Assembly: GCF_001190945.1 (NCBI RefSeq)
Contig: NZ_CP011112.1
Span: forward strand, 4,464,001 to 4,528,000
DNA: 64,000 nucleotides
From: Luteipulveratus mongoliensis
GTDB taxonomy: Bacteria; Actinomycetota; Actinomycetes; Actinomycetales; Dermatophilaceae
Direction: 5' to 3'
Shown piece after piece: positions 27,145 to 38,369 of the stretch (its first letter is position 1; each line of letters opens with the position of its first letter). Made by a program: the position numbers and the translations under genes. Under the pieces are notes generated by a model. The model saw only the letters and a list, made by a program, of their open reading frames with translations. It did not search any database and had not been told where the DNA came from.

Positions 27145-28103
27145 CCCCCGATCTGACGGTCGTCGTACCCATGTACAACGAGGAGGAGGTCATCACCCTC
27201 TTCGTTGAGCGGCTGCGCCCTACCCTCGACGGACTCGAAGCCGCCTACGAGGTCCTCGTCGTGGACGACGGCTCGGCCGATCAGACGCCGGTCCTGCTGC
27301 AGCGCTTCAGACGCACGTGGCCCGAGCTGCGGGTCATCCGGCTGCGGGCCAACTCCGGCCATCAGGCGGCCATCTCGGCCGGTCTCGCCAATGCCCGTGG
27401 CGGCTGGGTCGCCACCATCGATGCGGACCTGCAGGACCCGCCTGAGGTCATCGCCGAGATGGTTCGAGCCGGCCAGGACCAGGACGTCGATGTGGTCTAC
27501 GGCGTCCGGGGTGACCGCAGCACGGACAGCGCCTTCAAGCGCACCACGGCGCGGGCGTTCTACCGCCTGATGCGGCTGGTGGGCGGCGACTCCATCCGCA
27601 TGGACGCCGGGGACTTCCGGCTGATGTCCCGGGCCACGGTCGATGCCGTCAATGCCCTGCCCGAGCAGCACCGGGTGCTGCGCCTGATCATCCCGACGCT
27701 CGGCTTCCCCTCGACAGAGGTCACCTATCGCCGTGATGCTCGCGCGGCGGGCAGCTCGAAGTACCCGCTGTCCAAGATGCTGCGGCTGTCCCTGGACTCC
27801 CTCACCGGACTCAGCCTCGCTCCCCTGCGCCTGGCCACGTGGTTCGGCCTCGGCGGGTTCCTGCTCGCGGCCGTGCTGCTCGCCTATGCCGTCATCGGCA
27901 AGGTCCTCGGCAACCCGATCTCGGGCTGGACCTCGACGGTCGTCATCGTCGCGGGTTTCGCCGCGTTCCAGCTGCTGTGCCTCGGCATTCTCGGTGAGTA
28001 CGTCGGCCGCATCTACTCCACCCAGCAGGCACGCCCGACCTACTACGTGACCTACGACTCCCTGATGGCCCAGGACCGCGCCGCGGCCGGGTCACGGGGC
28101 TGA
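27141..28103 (+). CDS. GT2 glycosyltransferase, polyprenyl-phosphate sugar synthase type (GtrB/DPM1-like)
   Basis: 320 residues. GT-A fold with TVVVPMYNEEEVI, VDDGSADQTP and the metal site IDADLQDPPE, then the SSKYPLSKMLRLSLDSLT segment. Two C-terminal membrane helices follow (about 235-255 and 270-290). This is the layout of enzymes that transfer a sugar from a nucleotide donor to undecaprenyl phosphate on the cytoplasmic face. It is coupled to the polytopic gene upstream. Its 3' end overlaps the convergent rmlC by 12 bp. The sugar is unknown. Confidence 0.9.
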   Translation: MTPDLTVVVPMYNEEEVITLFVERLRPTLDGLEAAYEVLVVDDGSADQTPVLLQRFRRTWPELRVIRLRANSGHQAAISAGLANARGGWVATIDADLQDPPEVIAEMVRAGQDQDVDVVYGVRGDRSTDSAFKRTTARAFYRLMRLVGGDSIRMDAGDFRLMSRATVDAVNALPEQHRVLRLIIPTLGFPSTEVTYRRDARAAGSSKYPLSKMLRLSLDSLTGLSLAPLRLATWFGLGGFLLAAVLLAYAVIGKVLGNPISGWTSTVVIVAGFAAFQLLCLGILGEYVGRIYSTQQARPTYYVTYDSLMAQDRAAAGSRG

Positions 28104-28697
28104 ACCCAGCTCCGTCCTGAACGCGCGGCAGGCGTCGTACGACGGCAGCAGCCCGGCCGCGCGTGCGTCCTCCAGGGTGGGGGCCGCCGCGTCCTTCGGG
28201 GACAAGGTCGGCTCGAGCCCGTCGGGCAGCTCGAGCCCGATGGCGGGGTCCAACGGGTGAAGGCCGTGCTCACGCGTCGGGTTGTATGCCGCGCTGCACA
28301 GGTAGTGCGCGGTCGAGCCGTCCTCCAGCGCGCACAGCGCATGACCCAGGCCCTCTGAGAGGTAGACCGCCCGGCGGTCGACCGTGTCGAGCAGGACGCT
28401 CTGCCACTGGCCGAACGTCGGTGAACCGACGCGGATGTCGACGACGAAGTCCAAGAACGAGCCGCTGAGCGCCGTGACGTACTTCGCCTGCGACGGCGGC
28501 ACATCGGCGTAGTGGATACCGCGCAGCGCACCGCGCGCAGACACCGAGACGTTGGTCTGCAGGACCCGCATCTCATGGCCGGTCAGCTCGGCCAGCAGAT
28601 CACCACGGAACGCCTCCAGGAACACCCCACGGTCGTCGGGAAACTGACGCGGCGTCACCTGATAGGCGCCCTCGATCCGCAGCGGCTCGATCTCCAT
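28092..28697 (-). CDS. rmlC: dTDP-4-dehydrorhamnose 3,5-epimerase
   Basis: 201 residues. Cupin epimerase with the RmlC signatures DDRGVFLEAF, ARGALRGIHYADVPPSQAKY, the GSFLDFVVDIRVGSPTFGQW strand and YLSEGLGHALCAL. It converts the 4-keto-6-deoxyglucose nucleotide to the L-rhamno form. The ATG overlaps the rmlA stop by one base (TGATG). With rmlA on the minus strand and rmlB/rmlD on the plus strand, the full dTDP-L-rhamnose pathway is present. Confidence 0.95.
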   Translation of the reverse strand: MEIEPLRIEGAYQVTPRQFPDDRGVFLEAFRGDLLAELTGHEMRVLQTNVSVSARGALRGIHYADVPPSQAKYVTALSGSFLDFVVDIRVGSPTFGQWQSVLLDTVDRRAVYLSEGLGHALCALEDGSTAHYLCSAAYNPTREHGLHPLDPAIGLELPDGLEPTLSPKDAAAPTLEDARAAGLLPSYDACRAFRTELGSAP

Positions 28698-29572
28698 CAG
28701 GTGTCCTTGCCTTCGCGCAGCAGCTCGTGCAGATAGGCGCCGTAACCGCTCTTGACCAGCGCGTCCGCCCGCTCGCCGAGGCCGGTGTCGCTCAGCCAGC
28801 CCTGTCGCCAGGCGACCTCCTCGGGGCAGCCGACCTTGAGCCCCTGCCGGGCCTCCACGACCTGAACGAACTGACTGGCCTCGATCAGGCCGGCGAACGT
28901 CCCGGTGTCCAGCCAGGCGGTGCCACGCGGCAGCACGGTGACCCGGAGCGTGCCGCGCTCGAGGTAGGCGTTGTTGACGCCCGTGATCTCCAGCTCGCCG
29001 CGATCGCTCGGCGTCAGGCCACGGGCGATCTCGATGACGTCGTTGTCGTAGAAGTACAGCCCCGGCACGGCGTAGCTCGACCGCGGCTGCACCGGCTTCT
29101 CCTCGATCGAGAGCACGGTTCCGTCGTCACCGAACTCCACGACGCCGTACGCCGTCGGATCGGCCACGTGATAGGCGAAGATCTGGCCCCCGACCACGTC
29201 CGTGTGGTCCGACAGACGGGTGCCGAGCCCGGGCCCGAAGAACAGGTTGTCGCCGAGCACCAGCGCGACGGAGTCGCCTCCGATGAAGTCGGCACCGAGG
29301 ACGAACGCCTGCGCCAGGCCCTCCGGGCGCGGCTGCGTGACGTAGGTCAGGCGGATCCCCCACTGGCTGCCGTCGCCGAGAAGCCGCCGGAACTGCTCCT
29401 GGTCTTGCGGCGTGGTGATGATCAGGATGTCGTTGATCCCGGCCAGCATCAGCGTCGAGATCGGGTAGTAGACCAGTGGTTTGTCATAGACCGGTACGAG
29501 CTGCTTGCTGATGCCCTGAGTGATCGGGTGCAGCCTCGTACCCGTGCCCCCTGCTAGCACGATCCCCTTCAT
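28697..29572 (-). CDS. rmlA: Glucose-1-phosphate thymidylyltransferase
   Basis: 291 residues, normal length. Opening [18 protein letters not shown] is the nucleotidyltransferase motif GGxGTRLxPxT, with [13 protein letters not shown] and [13 protein letters not shown] following. It makes dTDP-glucose from dTTP and glucose-1-phosphate, the committed step of dTDP-rhamnose synthesis. It is divergent from rmlB with only 30 bp between the start codons. Confidence 0.96.
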   Translation of the reverse strand: MKGIVLAGGTGTRLHPITQGISKQLVPVYDKPLVYYPISTLMLAGINDILIITTPQDQEQFRRLLGDGSQWGIRLTYVTQPRPEGLAQAFVLGADFIGGDSVALVLGDNLFFGPGLGTRLSDHTDVVGGQIFAYHVADPTAYGVVEFGDDGTVLSIEEKPVQPRSSYAVPGLYFYDNDVIEIARGLTPSDRGELEITGVNNAYLERGTLRVTVLPRGTAWLDTGTFAGLIEASQFVQVVEARQGLKVGCPEEVAWRQGWLSDTGLGERADALVKSGYGAYLHELLREGKDT

Positions 29573-29589
29573 GCTCGGAGACTACGGGC

Positions 29590-29595
29590 TACTGT
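29590..29595 (+). promoter_or_regulatory. -10 box for a leaderless rmlB transcript
   Basis: TACTGT fits TANNNT and ends seven bases before the rmlB ATG at 29603. No ribosome binding site fits in the 30-bp gap, so a leaderless mRNA starting at or next to the ATG is the simple reading. No convincing -35 box is seen. Confidence 0.45.
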
Positions 29596-29602
29596 CCGGA
29601 CC

Positions 29603-30598
29603 ATGAGGGTGCTTGTGACAGGTGGGGCGGGGTTCATCGGGTCGGGTTTCGTGCTGAGAGCGAGCGAGCGTCGACCCGACTGGCAGATCACGGTGCTCGA
29701 TGCCCTGACGTACGCCGCCCATCCCGCCTCCCTCGACCCGGTCACCGATCGGGTCGACCTGGTCAAGGGATCGGTCACCGATCCGGATCTGGTCGATCAG
29801 CTGGTCGCTGAGCACGACGTCGTCGTGCACTTCGCCGCCGAGTCGCACAACGACAACAGCCTCGATGAGCCCTGGCCTTTCGTCGACACCAACGTCATCG
29901 GGACGTTCAGGGTCTTGGAGGCCGTACGCCGGCACGGCACGCGGCTGCACCACATCTCGACCGACGAGGTCTACGGCGACCTCGCCCTGGACGATCCGTC
30001 GCGCTTCACCGAGGGCACACCGGTCAACCCGTCCAGCCCGTACTCCGCGACCAAGGCGAGCGCAGATCTGTTGGTACGAGCGTGGATCCGCTCGTTCGCC
30101 ATTCCGGCGACCTTAAGCAGCTGCTCCAACAACTACGGCCCCCGGCAGCACGTCGAGAAGTTCATCCCGCGGCAGATCACCGGAATCCTCGACGGCGTCC
30201 GGCCCAAGCTGTACGGCGCCGGCACAAACGTGCGCGACTGGATTCACGTCGATGACCACAACGACGCCGTAATCGCGATCCTCGAGCAAGGGCGGCTCGG
30301 CGAGACCTACCTGATCGGCGCGGACGGCGAGACCAGCAACCGCGATGTCGTCGCACTGCTCCTGGACCTGATGGGCAAGCCCGCAGACTGGTTTGACCTC
30401 GTCAACGATCGGCCCGGTCACGACCTGCGCTACGCCATCGACTCCAGCAAGCTGCGGGCCGAGACGGACTGGCAGCCGCGCTACCGCGACCTGCGAGCGG
30501 GCCTCGCCGCGACGATCGACTGGTACCGCGAGCACGAGTCGTGGTGGCGCGACGCCAAGGTCGAGGCCGAGCGCATCTACTCCCGGCTCGGGCGCTGA
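29603..30598 (+). CDS. rmlB: dTDP-glucose 4,6-dehydratase
   Basis: 331 residues. Extended SDR enzyme: NAD loop GGAGFIGS near residue 7, STDEVYGD with the catalytic Asp-Glu pair, and YSATKASAD giving the Tyr-x-x-x-Lys pair. It removes water from dTDP-glucose to give the 4-keto-6-deoxy sugar. It is separated by two bases from rmlD. The start has no visible ribosome binding site (see the -10 box). Confidence 0.96.
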   Translation: MRVLVTGGAGFIGSGFVLRASERRPDWQITVLDALTYAAHPASLDPVTDRVDLVKGSVTDPDLVDQLVAEHDVVVHFAAESHNDNSLDEPWPFVDTNVIGTFRVLEAVRRHGTRLHHISTDEVYGDLALDDPSRFTEGTPVNPSSPYSATKASADLLVRAWIRSFAIPATLSSCSNNYGPRQHVEKFIPRQITGILDGVRPKLYGAGTNVRDWIHVDDHNDAVIAILEQGRLGETYLIGADGETSNRDVVALLLDLMGKPADWFDLVNDRPGHDLRYAIDSSKLRAETDWQPRYRDLRAGLAATIDWYREHESWWRDAKVEAERIYSRLGR

Positions 30599-30600
30599 CC

Positions 30601-31461
30601 GTGCGCGTCTTGGTCGCCGGTGCCGGCGGGATGCTGGGCGCCGATCTGCTGCCTCTGGCCCAGGCTGCGAGGTGGGACGTGACCGCAGCCACGCGCGCTG
30701 AGCTCGACGTCACCGATCCGCTCGCTTGCCACGACGCGGTCGCCGGACACGACCTGGTCATCAACCTGGCGGCCTGGACCGCAGTCGATGATGCCGAGTC
30801 GCTTGAGCGAGAAGCCTTTGCTGTCAACGCAACTGGCGCTGCCAACCTCGCCCGGGCGGCATCGGCGGCTGGCGCTTCGATGCTGCAGGTCTCGACCGAC
30901 TACGTCTTCGCCGGAGACGCAACCACCCCGTACGCCGAAGACGCATCCACCGGGCCGCGGTCGGCGTACGGCCGTACCAAGCTCGCGGGCGAGTGGGCCG
31001 TGCGCGCCCTGTGTCCGTCGAGCTGGATCGTGCGGACCGCCTGGCTGTACGGCGCCGGTGGGCCGAGCTTCGTGCGCACCGTCGCGCGCCTCGCCGGCGA
31101 GCGGGACCAGCTGAGCGTGGTGGACGACCAGCGCGGCCAGCCGACCTGGACTCGTGACCTCGCCGACGGGCTCGCCCGCCTCATCGACGCCCAGGCGCCG
31201 TACGGCATCTACCACGCCACGGCGTCCGGCGAGACGACCTGGTTCGCGCTGGCGCGAGCGCTCTTCGAGGAGCTCGGACTCGATCCGGCCCGGATCCAGC
31301 CGACGACCGCGGAGGCGTACCAACGCCCTGCGCCGCGACCGGCGTACAGCGTGCTCGGTCACGATGCGTGGACTGCGGCCGGTCTCGCACCGCTGCGCGA
31401 CTGGCGCGAGGCGCTCGCGGAGGCCGTCCCTCAGGTCGTGACCGCCTCGACCGCGCCCTGA
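30601..31461 (+). CDS. rmlD: dTDP-4-dehydrorhamnose reductase
   Basis: 286 residues from GTG 30601 (VRVLVAGAGGMLGADLL). Motifs are the NADPH loop GAGGMLG, VSTDYVFAGDA and the catalytic YGRTKLAGE. It gives dTDP-L-rhamnose, the donor for wall or capsule rhamnosyltransferases. An in-frame start at 30541 would overlap rmlB and lacks homology. Confidence 0.95.
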   Translation: MRVLVAGAGGMLGADLLPLAQAARWDVTAATRAELDVTDPLACHDAVAGHDLVINLAAWTAVDDAESLEREAFAVNATGAANLARAASAAGASMLQVSTDYVFAGDATTPYAEDASTGPRSAYGRTKLAGEWAVRALCPSSWIVRTAWLYGAGGPSFVRTVARLAGERDQLSVVDDQRGQPTWTRDLADGLARLIDAQAPYGIYHATASGETTWFALARALFEELGLDPARIQPTTAEAYQRPAPRPAYSVLGHDAWTAAGLAPLRDWREALAEAVPQVVTASTAP

Positions 31462-31466
31462 TACCT

Positions 31467-31486
31467 CGACACTCGCCGAAGTGTCG
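31467..31486. repeat. Small inverted repeat after rmlD
   Basis: CGACACT-CGCCGA-AGTGTCG, 7-bp perfect arms, six bases past the rmlD stop and just ahead of the next MFS gene. It could be a weak terminator or an operator. Confidence 0.4.
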
Positions 31487-31504
31487 TCATGTCATCGTGG
31501 CCGG

Positions 31505-32722
31505 GTGCGTAGCCCTTCAATGCAACCGTGGCTCCGAGTTGCCCTCGCGTTGTTCGCGGTCGGCTGGGGTGCGAATCACTTCGCGCCGCTCCTGCCCGTC
31601 TACCGCGCTGAGAACGGCCTCTCGGAGACCGTGGTCACCGCGATGTTCGCCGCCTATGTCCTCGGGTTGATCCCGGCGCTCCTCGTCGCGGCTGTGGTCG
31701 CGAACCGGTTCGGTCACCGAGTGATCGTGCGAGCGGTCGTGGTGGGAGCGGTCGCAGCGTCGGTATTGCTCGCCGTCGGTGGGTCGCAGACGTGGGTGTT
31801 GTTCGTCGGCCGGGTCCTCTACGGCGCCTGTATGGGCGCGGCCATGGCGCCAGGCACGACGTGGATCAAGGAGCTGTCCGCAGGCGCACCGACCGGCACC
31901 GGCGCTCGACGAGCCGCGATCGCGCTCTCCGCAGGCTTCGGCGGTGGACCGTTGATCTCCGGCGCCCTCGCCGAGTGGCTGCCCGCACCCAGGGTCCTGC
32001 CGTACGTCGTGCACGTCGCCCTGATGCTCGCGATCGGCGCGGTCGTGTGGCGTACGCCGGAGCCGGCTCTCCCCTCGACCGGCGCGAGCAGCGCCACACC
32101 CGACCCCGTCGTACGCCATCGGCACCCAGTCCTCACGGCCGGGTTCTGGGCGTGGATCGCGCCCGTCGCGCCGTGGGTGTTCACCTGTGCGACGGTCGGC
32201 ATCGTGATCCTGCCGAGCCTGGTGCACGAGCAGACGGGTGAGCTGTCGATCGCCTTCACCGGGCTGATGGCCGGGCTCACCCTCGGGACGGGCGTGCTCG
32301 TCCAGCAGCCGGCGCGAGGCATCGAGGCGCGTCATCCGGGCCGCGTCAGCGTGATGGGGATGGGAGCAGCGCTCGCAGGTGTCCTGCTCACTACCCTCGT
32401 GACCCAGGTGCGGTCGCCGCTGCTCGCGATGGCCGGCGCCATCGTCCTGGGCTGTGGCTACGGGATGACACTGGTCGGCGGCCTGACGCGCGTCGAGCAC
32501 ACCGCTCGGCCACGTGAGCTCGCGCTGACCAACGCGGTGTTCTACAGCCTGACCTACCTGGGCTTCTTCGTGCCGACGGTCGCGTCCGCGCTCACCGACG
32601 TCTGGTCGCAGAGCACGATCCTGATCGGTCTGGCAGCACTCGCCGCACTGAGCGCTGCCGTCGCGGTCGCTGCCGCGGACCGACCTGCCCGGCGGGTTGT
32701 CACGCCGGAGCCGGTTGCCTGA
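31505..32722 (+). CDS. MFS transporter
   Basis: 405 residues from GTG 31505; ATG 31520 is an equally good start. Twelve hydrophobic helices, opening WLRVALALFAVGWGANHFAP, with the loop 2-3 motif VANRFGHR and a central loop near residue 200. The N-terminal half has GRVLYGACMGAAMAPGTTW and FGGGPLISGALAEWL, as in actinobacterial drug/metabolite exporters of unknown substrate. There is no regulator next to it. It has a short gap to both neighbours. Confidence 0.82.
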   Translation: MRSPSMQPWLRVALALFAVGWGANHFAPLLPVYRAENGLSETVVTAMFAAYVLGLIPALLVAAVVANRFGHRVIVRAVVVGAVAASVLLAVGGSQTWVLFVGRVLYGACMGAAMAPGTTWIKELSAGAPTGTGARRAAIALSAGFGGGPLISGALAEWLPAPRVLPYVVHVALMLAIGAVVWRTPEPALPSTGASSATPDPVVRHRHPVLTAGFWAWIAPVAPWVFTCATVGIVILPSLVHEQTGELSIAFTGLMAGLTLGTGVLVQQPARGIEARHPGRVSVMGMGAALAGVLLTTLVTQVRSPLLAMAGAIVLGCGYGMTLVGGLTRVEHTARPRELALTNAVFYSLTYLGFFVPTVASALTDVWSQSTILIGLAALAALSAAVAVAAADRPARRVVTPEPVA

Positions 32723-32769
32723 GTCGCCGTTCGCCGTTCGCCGGGCGTGGGAGGCGGGAGACTGAGCCC

Positions 32770-34236
32770 GTGACCACTCGGCTGCCGTCGCCCTGTCTGG
32801 TGATCCTTGCCGGCCCGTCGGGGTCGGGGAAGTCCACGTGGGCAGCCGAGCACTTCGGCGGACACGCCATCGTCTCGAGTGATGCGTTGCGCGCGGTGGT
32901 GGGCACGGGGACGGACGACATCGCCGCCAGCACGGACGCGTTCGCGCTGCTGGACGAGATCGTCACCCGTCGGGTCGCGCGCGGTCTCACGACGGTCGTC
33001 GACACCACAGGCCTCGACGCCGACCGCCGCTCGCACTGGCGCTCAATGGCAGCTGACGCCGAAATGCCCTGTGTCGCAGTCGTATTCGACACCCCAGCGA
33101 CGGAGTGCCGCGCCCGCAACCGGTCACGCCAACATCCGGTGCCGGCGAGTGCGCTCACGGCTCAGCTGCGCGCGTGGCCGGCCGTCCGGGACGCGCTCGC
33201 GGGCGAGGGCTACGCGCAGGTCCTGACGCCAGAGCCGGTACGCGTGGTCCGGGCTCAGTTCACCGATGCCGCCGAAGCCGTACAACGTCAGGCTGACCAA
33301 CCGGTCGGCCTACGCTTCGGGCTGCATCTCTCGAGCTTTCCTGGTGGGGCGGCGAACCTGTCGGCTCAGCTGCGCGAGGTCGCAACCGACGCCGAGCGGG
33401 CCGGGTTCGACGCGATCTACGTGATGGACCACTTCCGGCAGATCCCACAGGTCGGTCGCGCCTGGGACGACTTCCTGGAGAGCTGGACGACGCTAGCCTG
33501 GCTAGCCGCCTGCACCGAGCGCGTCCGACTCGGCACGCTGGTCACCGGCGTGATGTACCGGAACGTGGGTCACCTCGCCAAGATCGTCGCCACGCTCGAC
33601 GTGCTCAGCGGCGGCCGTGCGGTGTGCGGGCTGGGGCTCGGGTGGTTCGAGGCCGAGCACAAGGCGTACGGCTGGCCCTTCCCTTCTCGCAACGAGCGGT
33701 ACGCCCTGCTCGAGGACGCGTTGCAGGCGCTCCCCGTGCTCTGGGGCCCGGGAGGCAAGCCGTTCCGTGGCCAGACGCTGAATCTGCCTGATACGTCTGG
33801 ATATCCGCGTCCGCTCCAGGCGCACGTGCCCATCATCCTGGGAGGCGGCGGAGAGCGGCGTACGCTCCGGCTCGCCGCCCAGTACGCCGACACGGCCAAC
33901 GTGCTCGGCGACGTGAGCACAGTCGCACGCAAGGCCAGGGTGCTCGCCGCGCACTGCGCCGAGTCGCGTCGGGAGGTGGAGCTCTCGCACCTGACCACGG
34001 CGCTCATCGGCCGCACGCCAGCCGAGCTCGACGATCTCATCGGCCGGCTGCGCCCACGCGGCGCCGATCCGGCACGCTTCGCCGCCGAGATGAACGCCGG
34101 CACGGTCGACGACCAGATCGGTCGGTGTCGACAGCTGGCCGATGCAGGCGTTCAGGAGGTCATCCTGCGCCTGCCCGACCTGCCGGACACCTCAGCCCTG
34201 GACCGCGCAGCCGACGTCATCGCCGCCTTCCGCTGA
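32770..34236 (+). CDS. Fusion of a P-loop kinase-like domain and an LLM F420/flavin oxidoreductase
   Basis: 488 residues from GTG 32770. Residues 1-165 form a small AAA/polynucleotide-kinase-like NTPase: Walker A GPSGSGKST at 15-23, VVDTTGLDADRR and a lid-like RNRSRQHPVP segment. Residues 180-488 form a luciferase-like monooxygenase (TIM barrel): GLRFGLHLSSFPGGAAN, MDHFRQIP, RLGTLVTGVMYRNVGHLAK, GLGLGWFEAEHKAYG and the HVPIILGGGGERRTLRLAAQYAD motif. That half probably uses F420 or FMN. Both halves look intact with a short linker. The combined substrate is unknown. Confidence 0.85.
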   Translation: MTTRLPSPCLVILAGPSGSGKSTWAAEHFGGHAIVSSDALRAVVGTGTDDIAASTDAFALLDEIVTRRVARGLTTVVDTTGLDADRRSHWRSMAADAEMPCVAVVFDTPATECRARNRSRQHPVPASALTAQLRAWPAVRDALAGEGYAQVLTPEPVRVVRAQFTDAAEAVQRQADQPVGLRFGLHLSSFPGGAANLSAQLREVATDAERAGFDAIYVMDHFRQIPQVGRAWDDFLESWTTLAWLAACTERVRLGTLVTGVMYRNVGHLAKIVATLDVLSGGRAVCGLGLGWFEAEHKAYGWPFPSRNERYALLEDALQALPVLWGPGGKPFRGQTLNLPDTSGYPRPLQAHVPIILGGGGERRTLRLAAQYADTANVLGDVSTVARKARVLAAHCAESRREVELSHLTTALIGRTPAELDDLIGRLRPRGADPARFAAEMNAGTVDDQIGRCRQLADAGVQEVILRLPDLPDTSALDRAADVIAAFR

Positions 34237-34310
34237 CCTTCGCCGCCCTGGCCGCACCGGTTCGACGTGAGGAAGAGTGCGCTCCACCGCACCAACCCTC
34301 AAGTCGAGCG

Positions 34311-34356
34311 ACGACGAAGGGCGGCCCTCCCTTTCGGGAGAGCCGCCCTTCGTCGT
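34311..34356. terminator. Strong bidirectional terminator between rpoC and the kinase-LLM gene
   Basis: Long hairpin: ACGACGAAGGGCGGC then CTCCC, loop TTTC, GGGAG then GCCGCCCTTCGTCGT, with one unpaired base on each side. It lies 15 bases past the rpoC stop and serves both convergent genes. Confidence 0.88.
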
Positions 34357-34370
34357 ACGAGCAGTCAGAC

Positions 34371-38258
<3,888 letters not shown>

Positions 38259-38320
38259 AGTTGCTGCCTTCCTTCGTTCTAAGTCTTAAGAGGTCTGAGA
38301 GTTGTTAAATGACAGTCTGT

Positions 38321-38365
38321 TTCGGTGCCGTACGCCGGAGCTGAGCCCCGGCGTACGGCACCGAA
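38321..38365. repeat. 18-bp perfect inverted repeat between rpoB and rpoC
   Basis: TTCGGTGCCGTACGCCGG and its exact complement are separated by 9 bases. In the rpoB-rpoC mRNA it would be a very stable hairpin starting immediately after the rpoB stop codon. It may be an RNase processing site, a partial attenuator or an extragenic palindrome. Confidence 0.85.
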
Positions 38366-38369
38366 GGGA

